Shown one piece after another: positions 25,605 to 34,439 of a stretch of DNA of 64,000 nt (within the stretch, counting starts at the first letter, position 1; every line of letters begins with the position of its first letter). A program made the position numbers and the translations under genes. Source of the stretch: Paraconexibacter sp040581415 (GTDB lineage Bacteria > Actinomycetota > Thermoleophilia > Solirubrobacterales > Solirubrobacteraceae); contig NZ_CP114014.1 of the NCBI RefSeq assembly GCF_040581415.1, positions 4,216,001-4,280,000 on the forward strand, in the 5' to 3' direction. The notes below the pieces were generated by a model, which saw nothing but the letters and a program-made list of their open reading frames with translations, was not told the origin of the DNA and did no database searches.

Positions 25605-26579
25605 GTGTCGATCTCCGTCCCGCCCGCCCCCGCCGCGCAGCCCGCGCCCGACCCGGCGGCACCGACGGCACTCCGGGACGACGTGCAGCCGACCGCGAAC
25701 GAGACGCTCGACCGCACGCTGACCGGGCTGATCACGGCGATCCCCGTCGTCGCCCTGTTCGTCGCCGGCTGGCAGATGTGGGGCGGCGCGCTGAAGTGGC
25801 ACGACCTCGTGGTGTTCGCGATCATGTACGCCTTCACGTCGCTCGGGATCACGGTCGGCTTCCACCGGATGCTGACCCATCGCTCCTTCCAGACAGGCCC
25901 GCGCCTGCGGGGCTTCATCGCGATCTGCGGCTCGGCAGCGATCGAGGGCCCGGTCATCTCCTGGGTCGCCGATCACCGCAAGCACCACGCGTTCTCCGAT
26001 CGGGAGGGCGACCCGCACTCCCCGCACGTCGACCACGGCCACGGGCTGAAGGGCGCGCTCGGCGGCCTCTTCCACGCCCACGTCGGCTGGATCTTCAAGC
26101 ATGACCAGCGCGCGCTGAAGACCCGCTACGCGAAGGACCTGATCGACGACCCGGTCATCAACTTCGTGAGCCGCTACTTCCTGCTGTGGGTCGCGCTCGG
26201 CCTGCTCATCCCGTTCCTGCTGGGCTGGGCGATCGGCGGCTCCCTGACGGCCGGCCTGACCGGGCTGCTTTGGGGCGGCGCGATCCGCATGCTCGTCCTG
26301 CACCACGTCACCTACGCGATCAACTCGCTGTGCCACTTCTTCGGCCGGCGCGACTACGACAGCGGGGACCAGTCGCGCAACCTGGCGTGGCTCGCGCCGT
26401 TCAGCATGGGCGAGTCGTGGCACAACAACCACCACGCGTTCCCGACCTCGGCCGCCCACGGGCTGAAGTGGTGGCAGGTGGACGTGAGCGCCCTGGTGAT
26501 CCGCGGCCTGGAGCGTCTTGGCCTGGTCTGGGACGTCGTCCGCATCACGCCGGAGCGCCAGGCCGCGAAAGCGCGCTAG
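25605..26579 (+). CDS. Acyl-CoA/acyl-lipid delta-9-type fatty acid desaturase
   Basis: 324 residues. The three histidine boxes that bind the di-iron centre are complete: HRMLTH (87-92), HRKHH (124-128) and HNNHH (about residue 282). They are separated by hydrophobic helices, as in membrane desaturases of the stearoyl-CoA/DesC type. It introduces double bonds and so tunes membrane fluidity. GTG 25605 was chosen because GGGGTGA lies 10 nt upstream; GTG 25584 would add seven residues. Confidence 0.92.
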   Translation: MSISVPPAPAAQPAPDPAAPTALRDDVQPTANETLDRTLTGLITAIPVVALFVAGWQMWGGALKWHDLVVFAIMYAFTSLGITVGFHRMLTHRSFQTGPRLRGFIAICGSAAIEGPVISWVADHRKHHAFSDREGDPHSPHVDHGHGLKGALGGLFHAHVGWIFKHDQRALKTRYAKDLIDDPVINFVSRYFLLWVALGLLIPFLLGWAIGGSLTAGLTGLLWGGAIRMLVLHHVTYAINSLCHFFGRRDYDSGDQSRNLAWLAPFSMGESWHNNHHAFPTSAAHGLKWWQVDVSALVIRGLERLGLVWDVVRITPERQAAKAR

Positions 26580-26676
26580 CCGGAGCGTGGTCGCGGGACG
26601 GGACCACCCGCGCCGGTGCACGCCGGACGAGCGCTGGAGCACCCGGTCCCTGACGATCGCCGCCTGACGGGTCCGG

Positions 26677-27933
26677 TCACCGGCGCAGCAGGCGGATCGT
26701 GCGCTGGTAGCCGTCGCCGGCAACCGTGAAGCGGACGGTCAGTCGGGTCGCCCCCGGACCCACGCGCAGCCGGACCGGACGACCCGTGCGCAGCGTGCGC
26801 CCGCCGATGCGCAGCGTCGCGGCGACCCGGCGCCCCTTGGCGCCACCACGGGTCAGGCGCGGCACGAAGGCCACGAACCCGCCGCGCACGCGGGCGGCCG
26901 CGGGCTGCAGCGTCAGGCGCGGGGCACGGATCGGCCGCACGGCCGGCCCCGGCACCGCGGCGGGGGGCGCAGCCTGCGGCGCGAGCCGGCCGCCCGGCAC
27001 CTCCACGACCTTCCCGTCGAAGCCGACGGCGAACAGGCGGCCGGCCGAGAAGCCCCGGGCGCCCTGCCCGTACGCGACCGCGCTCGTGCTGACCAGCCCG
27101 CGGCCCAGCGCGCAGCCCGTGCCGTCGGTGTCGATCCGCCAGACCTCGCCGGTCAGGTTCGCGGCGACGACCAGGCGGTCGGCCGGGTCGATCGCCATGC
27201 CGTCCAGCCCGGCGGCCAGGTCGGCGGGCGCACGGAAGTAGGTGGAGACGCGGCGCGGGTCGGCCAGGTCGATCCGGGAGATCTGAGCCGGCACGAACGT
27301 CTGGTTCACGAACAGGGACCGCTGCGCCCGGTCGATCGCCAGGCCGTTGCCGGAGATCACGCTCGCCCAGTCGCGCCGGAGTCCGCCGTCGGGCGCGATC
27401 CGGTCGAGCGAGGTGCCCAGGTCGGTGGACGCGTAGAGCGTGCCGTCGGCTGCGCGGACGAGGCCGTTCGCCATCCGCAGCCCGGTGGCGAAGACCGTTG
27501 CCTGCCCGCTGTCGACGTCCACGCGCAGCAGCGACGCGGCCGGCGCCAGGTTCCCGGTCAGCCCGCCCGCGAGCGAGTCGCCCTGCCCGACGAACAGGTG
27601 GCGGCCGTCGGCGTCGAACGCCAGGCCACCGGGGGCCTCGATCCCGGCGCGGACCACGACCGGCGCTGCGCCCGGCTCGTCCAGGCGCATGAGCGCCTTC
27701 GCGGTGGTGTCGGTGTAGAAGAGCCGCCCGCCCCCGTCCACGATCACCGACTCGAGCGAGCCCTGACCGGCCAGGACCGGGACGACCGCCGGCAGCGGCG
27801 TCGCGCAGTCCGGTACGGCGGACGCGGACGGGGCGGCGACCAGCGCGCCGACGAGTCCGGCCAGGACGCCGGCGAGGGCCACACCCCGCCGGCGCGGCCG
27901 ATGCGTCAGGACCGGCACGGACAGCCGGCTCAC
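26677..27933 (-). CDS. Secreted SMP-30/gluconolactonase-like beta-propeller protein
   Basis: 418 residues with a signal peptide (about 15-39, cut after ASA). The middle region repeats NHL/SMP-30-like blades (GRLFYTDTTAKALMRLD, GLAFDADGRHLFVGQGD, ADGTLYASTDLG, GMAIDPADRLVVAANLTGEVWRID). A basic Pro-rich linker and a beta-rich C-terminal domain (TLRIGGRTLRTGRP, ending RTIRLLRR) follow. Lactonase activity is possible but not shown. The GTG start overlaps the stop of the upstream secreted hydrolase by 4 bp, so both are made together. Confidence 0.82.
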   Translation of the reverse strand: MSRLSVPVLTHRPRRRGVALAGVLAGLVGALVAAPSASAVPDCATPLPAVVPVLAGQGSLESVIVDGGGRLFYTDTTAKALMRLDEPGAAPVVVRAGIEAPGGLAFDADGRHLFVGQGDSLAGGLTGNLAPAASLLRVDVDSGQATVFATGLRMANGLVRAADGTLYASTDLGTSLDRIAPDGGLRRDWASVISGNGLAIDRAQRSLFVNQTFVPAQISRIDLADPRRVSTYFRAPADLAAGLDGMAIDPADRLVVAANLTGEVWRIDTDGTGCALGRGLVSTSAVAYGQGARGFSAGRLFAVGFDGKVVEVPGGRLAPQAAPPAAVPGPAVRPIRAPRLTLQPAAARVRGGFVAFVPRLTRGGAKGRRVAATLRIGGRTLRTGRPVRLRVGPGATRLTVRFTVAGDGYQRTIRLLRR

Positions 27934-29885
27934 TTCAGGCGCAGGGTCAGCGTCGTGCGCCCGGCGCGCCGGCGCTCCACGTTGCCGGCCGCGTCAGCGC
28001 CGCGTACCGCCAGGCGGTACGTCCCGCGGGGCAGCGGCAGCCGCCGGGCGAACGTCCAGGTGGACGTGCCGCGGGCGCCGAGGTACGCGTTGTGCGAGCA
28101 GGCGCGGCGTTTGGAGAACGTGCCGCTCGGCTGCAGGAAGCGGCAGAGGCGACCGTCGACGCGGGCGACGGCCACCGCGATCCGGACCAGGGCGCCGGGA
28201 ACCTCGTCGCAGCCGCTGTCCCGCGCCGTCCCGCGGACGGTCAGGCTCCGCCGGCTGATCGTCGTCCGTGCGCGCGTGATGCGCGACACGGGGGCGGCGA
28301 CGTCCCGGCAGGGCTGCGCCGTGGGCGCGGTGGCCGCCGCACCCGAGGCGCCGACCGGCGTCCCCGACGAGCCCGCGGCCTTCAGCGACGAGACCCCCGA
28401 CAGCGACGCCGGCGTGCCCGGCGCGGCCACGGCGTCGACGCGGCGGATGGCGGCCAGGGACGAGTAGGGCACCTTCTCGCCGTCCGGGCCGAACCCGGGG
28501 CAGCCCGCGGGCCGGACGTCCTCGCACAGCACCCGCTTGCCGGCGTCCGTGCGGATGTCAACGCGCGAGCGGTAGTAGCGCGAGAAGACGTTGCCGTCCT
28601 TGTCGGGGTCGATCTCCGCGCTCGGCGCGTCGCTGCGCCAGCGGTCGGTCAGCAGCCGCGCGTCCGCCGTCGGGTCGCCGCCCTTCACGTACTTGTCGAG
28701 CCACGCGGTCGTGTACCAGCTCGTCAGGTCCTCGCCCCGGAGCGAGGCGCCGAAGACCGGGTTCGGGATGAAGGCGAACTCGAAGTGGGTGCCGCCGCGG
28801 ATGACGAGCTCCGCCGTGTCGACCCCGGCCGCCGACAGCGTCTTGGAGCCCTTCGACTTCGCGAGCGGCTCGGGCTCCTGCGTGTTCGGCGTCGGCAGCA
28901 GCCCGTAGTCGCCGCTGAGCCCGAGCGCCGGCTTGGTGAACGCGGGCGCCGGTCGCGCGCTCGAGCCGCTCTTGCAGGTGAACGGAGCCGCGGCGGGCGC
29001 CCCGAGGTTGTCGTAGGCGACGATCGCCTTCACACGTGGGTCGATCTGCCCGATGTACGACACCCCGCCGGCGCCGAGCGAGTGGCCGACCAGGCCGATC
29101 CGCGAGCGGTCGAGGATCTCGGCCATCGGGTTGTAGGCCGAGTTCAGGCCGGCCGCGACGCGTCGCGCCTGCTTCGCGCCGTGGTCTGTCCCCGACGAGC
29201 ACGACCTGCGCGGCACGAACGGCGCCGCCCGGGTGGACGTGAAGAAGTCGAGCGCGTCCTCGGTGCCGTCGTAGAACGGCTGGCCGGTCTGGGACGGCAC
29301 GCCGTCGAGCAGGTCGGGCCCGGCGCCGATCGTGTCCGAGTAGCCCTGGCCCTGCGGATCCCACGTCATCACGACGTAGCCCGCCTTGGCGAGCGTCTGG
29401 GCCGCGAACCAGTAGAGCTCCTCCGGCGCCTGGACGGAGCCGTTGGTGATCACGACGCCGGGACGCTTCGCGGGCCCGGCCACGGTCGCCCAGAGGTGCC
29501 CGGAGAGGGTCGCCCCGTTGCGGGCGGTGAAGAGGATCGGGGTGACGCGGCCGTAGTTCTTCGTGGCGAAGTCGTAGAGGCGCGCGTCCCCGGTGCAGGC
29601 GTCCAGGTGCTGGAAGCAGGCCTGACCCACGAAGGTGCGGCCCGTCGGCGGCCCGTCGTTCGCCAGGATCTGGGCGACCTGGAGCTCGTTGTCGACCCCG
29701 ATCGCGCGCAGCCGCAGCTGGTAGTCGGGCAGCAGCGTCAGCCGCGCGGCCCGCTCGGTCGTCTTCGAGTAGTTGCGCGCCTCGTAGCCCGCGTCGAAGG
29801 CGGCACCGGCCGGCGCGGCGGCCCCGAGCAGGCCTCCGAGCACGATCAGCGCAGCACAGGTCTTCCTCCGTGAAGCTCCCCCCAT
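27930..29885 (-). CDS. Secreted alpha/beta hydrolase with C-terminal beta-sandwich-like domain
   Basis: 651 residues from ATG 29885 with a signal peptide (about 8-29). The hydrolase core shows PGVVITNGSVQ, WDPQGQGYSDT and the nucleophile elbow GHSLGAGG (Ser269), and a His in GGTHFEFAF. The C-terminal 120 residues (VSRITRARTTISRRSLTVRG, ending GRTTLTLRLK) look like an extracellular Ig-like module with two Cys pairs. It is the first gene of a two-gene operon with the propeller protein. Substrate unknown: an esterase, lipase or platelet-activating-factor-acetylhydrolase-like activity is plausible. Confidence 0.82.
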   Translation of the reverse strand: MGGASRRKTCAALIVLGGLLGAAAPAGAAFDAGYEARNYSKTTERAARLTLLPDYQLRLRAIGVDNELQVAQILANDGPPTGRTFVGQACFQHLDACTGDARLYDFATKNYGRVTPILFTARNGATLSGHLWATVAGPAKRPGVVITNGSVQAPEELYWFAAQTLAKAGYVVMTWDPQGQGYSDTIGAGPDLLDGVPSQTGQPFYDGTEDALDFFTSTRAAPFVPRRSCSSGTDHGAKQARRVAAGLNSAYNPMAEILDRSRIGLVGHSLGAGGVSYIGQIDPRVKAIVAYDNLGAPAAAPFTCKSGSSARPAPAFTKPALGLSGDYGLLPTPNTQEPEPLAKSKGSKTLSAAGVDTAELVIRGGTHFEFAFIPNPVFGASLRGEDLTSWYTTAWLDKYVKGGDPTADARLLTDRWRSDAPSAEIDPDKDGNVFSRYYRSRVDIRTDAGKRVLCEDVRPAGCPGFGPDGEKVPYSSLAAIRRVDAVAAPGTPASLSGVSSLKAAGSSGTPVGASGAAATAPTAQPCRDVAAPVSRITRARTTISRRSLTVRGTARDSGCDEVPGALVRIAVAVARVDGRLCRFLQPSGTFSKRRACSHNAYLGARGTSTWTFARRLPLPRGTYRLAVRGADAAGNVERRRAGRTTLTLRLK

Positions 29886-30002
29886 GGCGGCGACGCTACC
29901 AGCCCGGGCCGGGCGGTCGCGCGGCTTTCCGGACCGTGCCGCCGCACTCCGCGTGCTCCGGGCGCCACCGCCGCCCGGTCGTGCGATACCGTTCGGCCCG
30001 CA

Positions 30003-30179
30003 ATGTCTCTCGCCCTGACGCTCGCCCTCACCGCCACGCGCTCGACGCTCGGCCTGGTCATCGTGTTCTTCGTGGTCTTCCCGGCGCTGGCGCACGTCCT
30101 GATCGGCGTGGCCGTGGCGCAGGTCCTCGGCGAGAAGGAAGCGAACGAGAACTACCGCCAGGGCCTCACCGAGGACTAG
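30003..30179 (+). CDS. Small single-pass membrane protein, 58 aa, function unknown
   Basis: An ATG-initiated ORF of 58 codons with one long hydrophobic helix (about 18-43, VIVFFVVFPALAHVLIGVAV) and a charged C-terminal tail (GEKEANENYRQGLTED). It is followed by a GC-rich hairpin and faces a convergent gene. Composition and framing are good for a real membrane peptide, but no family is recognised. Confidence 0.55.
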   Translation: MSLALTLALTATRSTLGLVIVFFVVFPALAHVLIGVAVAQVLGEKEANENYRQGLTED

Positions 30180-30186
30180 GCGTCCC

Positions 30187-30211
30187 GGCGCGCCCGCCAT
30201 CGCGGCGCGCC
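30187..30211. terminator. GC-rich hairpin between convergent genes
   Basis: Two GGCGCGCC blocks separated by 9 nt can pair with each other. They lie between the stop of the 58-residue protein gene and the convergent reductase gene. Confidence 0.45.
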
Positions 30212-30271
30212 CCTGCAGGACCAGCAGCCGACCAGGGTTCCCCGGCCGGCCAGCATCGCGGACCGGCGACG

Positions 30272-31459
30272 TCAGGCGGACGCCACCGGCTCGCCCGACG
30301 CCATCTGCGCGCGGGCCGCGTCAAGGTCCCCGTGGCCGCCGACCGACAGGCACGCCACGACCCGCTTGGACGCGTCGAGGTAGGTGACCGAGTAGGCCCC
30401 GTCCTCGACCGAGCCGTCGACGACCTCCGAGTCCCAGTCGGCCGCGGGGCCGACGTACTCGAGCGACAGCCAGTCGGCGAGGTCGCTGAAGAAGTAGGGG
30501 ACCTCGGTGTGCGGGTCGGTGGAGCCGAGGATCGCCCGGGCGACCGTCGCGCCCTGCGCCGCCGCGTGCTCCTCGTGCTCGACGCGCAGCGTCCGGCCGT
30601 GGACCGTGGACTCGTACTCGCACATGTCCCCGGCGGCGTAGATCCCGTCGAAGCCGGTCACCGCGAGGCCGGGGCCGCAGGAGACGCCGCCCAGGTCGCC
30701 GATCGGCAGGCCGCTCTTGCGGGCCAGCATGACGTCGGGCTGGGCGCCGACGCCGACGACCACCAGGTCGGCCGGGACGACCTCGCCGCCGGCGAGCTGG
30801 ACGCCCTCGACCGCCTCGCCTTCACCCACGAACGCCTCCACGTCGACGCCCCCGCGGACGGTGACGCCGTTCGCCTCGAGGACCGAGCGGATCTGCTGCG
30901 CGGCCGTCGTCCCGAAGTGCCGGTCGAACGGGTGCTCCTCCATCATCAGGACCGTGCACGACTTGCCCATCGCGGTCAGCGACGCGGCGGTCTCGCAGCC
31001 GATGTAGGAGCCGCCGACCATCACCACGTTGGTGGCCTTCTCGGCGTCGGCCCGCAGCGCGTCGGCGTTGCCCGGGGCGCGGAGGTAGTGGAGCCCGTCG
31101 AGGTTCGCGCCGTCGAGCGGCAGGCGGCGGACCATCGCGCCGGTCGCCACGACCGCATGCGTGAAGCTGACCTCGTCCTTGGTCGAGAGCTTCGCGACCT
31201 TCGCCGCGCCGTCGAGGGACATGACCGACGTCCGCGTGAGGACCTCGACGTCGTCCGGCAGCGCGATGTAGCCGTCCTCCTTGGACTCCTTGCCCTGCAG
31301 GAAGCCCTTGGTGACCGGCGGCCGGTGGTAGGGCGGATCGAGCTCGCGGCCGACCAGCAGGATCGACCCGTCGAACCCGTTCTCGCGCAACGTGATTGCA
31401 ACGTTCGCGGAGGCGACGCCGCCTCCGATGAGCAGGACATCAACTGTGCGTTCGGCCAT
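30272..31459 (-). CDS. FAD-dependent NAD(P)H:ferredoxin reductase (rhodocoxin/putidaredoxin reductase-like)
   Basis: 395 residues. The N-terminal FAD motif VLLIGGGVASANVA, the YHRPPVTKGFLQG segment typical of oxygenase-coupled ferredoxin reductases, the NAD motif VVMVGGSYIGCETAA (about 145-160), and the YAAGDMCEYES FAD-binding motif are present. It passes electrons from NAD(P)H to a ferredoxin. No partner ferredoxin or P450 gene is adjacent; the Rieske protein at 15.7 kb is a possible but unsupported partner. It is divergent from a histidine kinase gene, 82 bp between starts. Confidence 0.9.
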   Translation of the reverse strand: MAERTVDVLLIGGGVASANVAITLRENGFDGSILLVGRELDPPYHRPPVTKGFLQGKESKEDGYIALPDDVEVLTRTSVMSLDGAAKVAKLSTKDEVSFTHAVVATGAMVRRLPLDGANLDGLHYLRAPGNADALRADAEKATNVVMVGGSYIGCETAASLTAMGKSCTVLMMEEHPFDRHFGTTAAQQIRSVLEANGVTVRGGVDVEAFVGEGEAVEGVQLAGGEVVPADLVVVGVGAQPDVMLARKSGLPIGDLGGVSCGPGLAVTGFDGIYAAGDMCEYESTVHGRTLRVEHEEHAAAQGATVARAILGSTDPHTEVPYFFSDLADWLSLEYVGPAADWDSEVVDGSVEDGAYSVTYLDASKRVVACLSVGGHGDLDAARAQMASGEPVASA

Positions 31460-31541
31460 TTCGACATCGTGTCAGAGCGTTGGACGGTGTGCCTTCCCAC
31501 GCAGACGCGCCGGATCTCGACCGAAGTTGCCGACACGGGGG

Positions 31542-32732
31542 ATGATGTCCGCGGACGTGAAGGCTCCACCCACCCTCCCCACGGTCCCGTGGACATCCCC
31601 TGAGCTGCGGGACGGCGTCAAGGCGATCGCGATCATGCGAGCCGTCGCCGTTCCCGTGCTCGCGATCGCCGGGTTCCTGCGCGACGAGACGCACCTGCTC
31701 GCGTTCGCGGTCCTGGCGATCGTCGCCATGACGCTGGAGCTCTGGCAGCTGCGGATCATCTACTCGGGCCGGTGGGCGAAGCTGCCGCTCCCGCAGCTGC
31801 TGTTCATGGACATCGGGATGGTCGCGGTCGCGATGGCGCTCACGGGCGGCATCGACTCCCCCATCGCCTACATCGGCCTGCTGACGATCTTCACCGCCAC
31901 GTTCGCGTTCTCGGCGCGGTTCATCGGGCAGATCTGCGCGTGGACCTGGATCGCCTGCGGCGGCGTCGCCGTGACGGACGGGATCAACCAGGGCGACGGC
32001 CGCGCGGTGGTGACCTACATCGGGGCGCTCGTCTTCACGTCGGTGCTGAGCGTCAACGCCGCGCGGGTCCGCGAGCGGACGTCCGAGCACCTGCGCGAGC
32101 TCGCCGCGTCCCGCCGGCGCCTGGTGGTCGACGCGGCCCAGCTCGAGGCCGGCGACCGGCGCCGGATCTCCCAACAGCTGCACGACCAGGCGCTGCAGGT
32201 GATCCTGGCCGCCCGGCAGGACCTCGACGAGGTCGCCGCCGGCGACCCGAACGCGCTCCAGTTCGCCCGCGACGCCCTGCAGAACGGCCTCCAGGCGGTG
32301 CGGGCGACCATCTACGACATCGATCCGAGCGCCCTGGCCGGCACGCGTCTCCCGGAGGCGCTGCAGGCGATGGTCGAGCGTGTCGCCGCCAACGACAGCG
32401 TCCTCATCGGCAGCTCGATCGCCCTCGACGCCTCCGGTCCCCACGACGATCTGCTGTACGCCGTGGCGCGGGAGCTGGTCCGCCACGCGACGGACGACCC
32501 CGGGATCCGGCGGGTCGCCATCGAGCTGCGCCGCGACGGCTCCGCGGTCCACCTCACCGTCACCGACGACGGCCCGCCGCCGCCGTCGGACGGCTATCCG
32601 GAGGGGACGGTCGGCATCGCGTCCGCCGCGGCCCGGCTGGAGGCGGTCGGCGGCACGCTCTCCCTGCACCCGCAGCCGCACGGCGGCACCCGCGTCGCCA
32701 TCCTGGTCGCCGACGCCGCCCCGGGGGCATGA
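31542..32732 (+). CDS. Orphan membrane histidine kinase-like protein (HisKA_3 type)
   Basis: 396 residues from ATG 31542 (ATG 31545 is equally possible). About five or six N-terminal helices (25-170) form a membrane sensor. The dimerisation helix DRRRISQQLHDQALQ places the phospho-acceptor at H214, the NarL/DesK type. In the ATP-binding domain the G1 box (TVTDDGPPPP) is present, but the N box reads ELVRHATDDP, lacking the usual Asn. Catalysis may therefore be weak or altered. No response regulator gene is nearby. Its stop overlaps the ATG of the GH63-like gene, so the two are coupled. Confidence 0.82.
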   Translation: MMSADVKAPPTLPTVPWTSPELRDGVKAIAIMRAVAVPVLAIAGFLRDETHLLAFAVLAIVAMTLELWQLRIIYSGRWAKLPLPQLLFMDIGMVAVAMALTGGIDSPIAYIGLLTIFTATFAFSARFIGQICAWTWIACGGVAVTDGINQGDGRAVVTYIGALVFTSVLSVNAARVRERTSEHLRELAASRRRLVVDAAQLEAGDRRRISQQLHDQALQVILAARQDLDEVAAGDPNALQFARDALQNGLQAVRATIYDIDPSALAGTRLPEALQAMVERVAANDSVLIGSSIALDASGPHDDLLYAVARELVRHATDDPGIRRVAIELRRDGSAVHLTVTDDGPPPPSDGYPEGTVGIASAAARLEAVGGTLSLHPQPHGGTRVAILVADAAPGA

Positions 32733-33949
32733 GCATCGAGGTGTCCGACGGCTTCGACCTGCCCGGCGCCGCGCGCGCCCTGCTGGAGGGCAACTGGAAG
32801 GAGGGCGACTACCGCGGCCTGCACTACGCCTTCAGCGTCCCGAGCCCGCGCAGCTACCCGTGGCAGTGGTACTGGGACTCGTGCTTCCACGCGATCGTGC
32901 GCGCCCGCTACGACGAGGACCGCTCGCGCGCGGAGCTGCTGACGCTGCTCGGCGCGCTGCGCGACGACGGCTTCATCGGACACACGGTCCTGTGGGGTCA
33001 GCCGCTCGACCTCGGCCGGGCCGTCCGCTACAACATCGCCTCGCGCGCCGACCTGATGACGTCGACGATCCAGCCGCCGATCATCGCCTGGGCCTGGGCG
33101 CGGGCGCTGGGCGACCCGGCCGCGGACCCCGTGGCCGCGCCGCTGCTCGAGCGTCACCACGCGTGGCTGCGCGCGAACCGCGACCTCGACGGGGACGGGC
33201 TGCTGTGGCTCATCCAGCCCGACGAGTCGGGGATGGACGCCTCGCCGAAGTTCGACCACGTCTGGGGCCTGCGCGCGCAGGGCCGGATGCTGTTCCCGTC
33301 GCTGATCCATGCCAACCGCCGGCACGGGTTCGACGCGCGGCGCGTGGCCGCCGCCGGGCGGCCGGTGGTCTGCGAGGTCCTGACGAACGTCATCTGGTCG
33401 CTCAGCGAGCAGGCGCTGGGCCGGCCGTCGCTGACCGGCGTCCTCGTCGACCGCCTGTGGGACGACGCGGCCGGCCGCTTCTACGACGACGTGCGCGGCG
33501 CGGTGCACCCCACCCCCGGCCCGGCGCGGCCGGCCACCTGGGACACGCTCGCGCCGCTCGCGCTGCCGGACCTCCCGGACGCGATCGCCGAGCGGCTCAT
33601 CGCGGAGGTCCTGGAGGCGCCGCGGTTCGCGGTCGGCGTCCCGCTCGCGGCCGTCGCCCTGGACGATCCGGCCTTCTCGGACCGCGAGACGTGGTGGGGC
33701 CGCCACCGCCACTGGCGCGGACCGAGCTGGGTGAACTCGGCCTGGCTGGTCGCGCTGGGGCTGCGCCGCCGCGGCCGCGACGACCTCGCCGACCGGATGG
33801 CGGAGCGGCTGCGGGCGACGATCGCCCGGGAGGGGTTCCGCGAGTACTACGAGCCGGGGACCGGGGCCGGCATGGGCGCGCACGACTTCGGCTGGTCGAC
33901 GCTCGCGTGGGAGCTCATCGACCCGCGGCCGCCGGCGTTCGGTCCGTGA
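32729..33949 (+). CDS. GH63-like glycoside hydrolase (mannosylglycerate hydrolase type)
   Basis: 406 residues, cytosolic, (alpha/alpha)6-barrel type. WYWDSCFHAI (49-54 region), LLWLIQPDESGMD (putative catalytic Asp near 168), WRGPSWVNSAWLVALGL and REYYEPGTGAGMGAHDFGWS (putative catalytic Glu375) match the short bacterial GH63 enzymes that hydrolyse mannosylglycerate or glucosylglycerate. That would release a compatible solute, but specificity is an inference. Coupled to the upstream histidine kinase by an ATGA overlap. Confidence 0.82.
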   Translation: MSIEVSDGFDLPGAARALLEGNWKEGDYRGLHYAFSVPSPRSYPWQWYWDSCFHAIVRARYDEDRSRAELLTLLGALRDDGFIGHTVLWGQPLDLGRAVRYNIASRADLMTSTIQPPIIAWAWARALGDPAADPVAAPLLERHHAWLRANRDLDGDGLLWLIQPDESGMDASPKFDHVWGLRAQGRMLFPSLIHANRRHGFDARRVAAAGRPVVCEVLTNVIWSLSEQALGRPSLTGVLVDRLWDDAAGRFYDDVRGAVHPTPGPARPATWDTLAPLALPDLPDAIAERLIAEVLEAPRFAVGVPLAAVALDDPAFSDRETWWGRHRHWRGPSWVNSAWLVALGLRRRGRDDLADRMAERLRATIAREGFREYYEPGTGAGMGAHDFGWSTLAWELIDPRPPAFGP

Positions 33950-34044
33950 CCGCCGCGGTGTGAGACCGATAGGAGACGGCGGGCGGCGGCCGGCGACGTA
34001 GGGTCGAGGACGCCGTCCCGTCCTCACGATCCAGGAGTGCCCCG

Positions 34045-34359
34045 ATGTCCGACGACCCCAGGCCGGCCGCTGCCGAGACCGCGGCGCTGAACGCCCGCGG
34101 CGCCGAGATGCGCCGCCTGTGGGCCGAGGGGATCGCGGGCAGCGCCACCATCCACCGGGTCCGGGACACCGGGACCCGCCTGGCCGGCAACGTGGTCCTG
34201 GACCTCGAGCTCGAGGTGTCCGTCACCGGACGCGAGCGCTACACCACCACGCTCAGCGTCCCGATCGGCGGGACGGACACCACGCCGTACGCCGCCGGCG
34301 CGCGCTACGACGTGCGGGTCGATCCGCACGACCGCGACAACCTCGCGTTCGCCGGCTGA
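34045..34359 (+). CDS. Small hypothetical protein with one beta-rich domain
   Basis: 104 residues. The core GSATIHRVRDTGTRLAGNVVLDLELEV, then YTTTLSVPIGG and GARYDVRVDPHDRDNLAF resembles a widespread actinobacterial family of small beta domains of unknown function, found both alone and in membrane proteins. No signal peptide. It lies 80 bp upstream of the SNF2 helicase gene on the same strand; a functional link is not evident. Confidence 0.7.
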   Translation: MSDDPRPAAAETAALNARGAEMRRLWAEGIAGSATIHRVRDTGTRLAGNVVLDLELEVSVTGRERYTTTLSVPIGGTDTTPYAAGARYDVRVDPHDRDNLAFAG

Positions 34360-34439
34360 GCCCGGCGGATCCCGATCGCGCGGTCGCCTCGAGCCGCGGC
34401 GCAGACCGCGCTGCCCGGGCGGGCATCTACATTGGGGGC

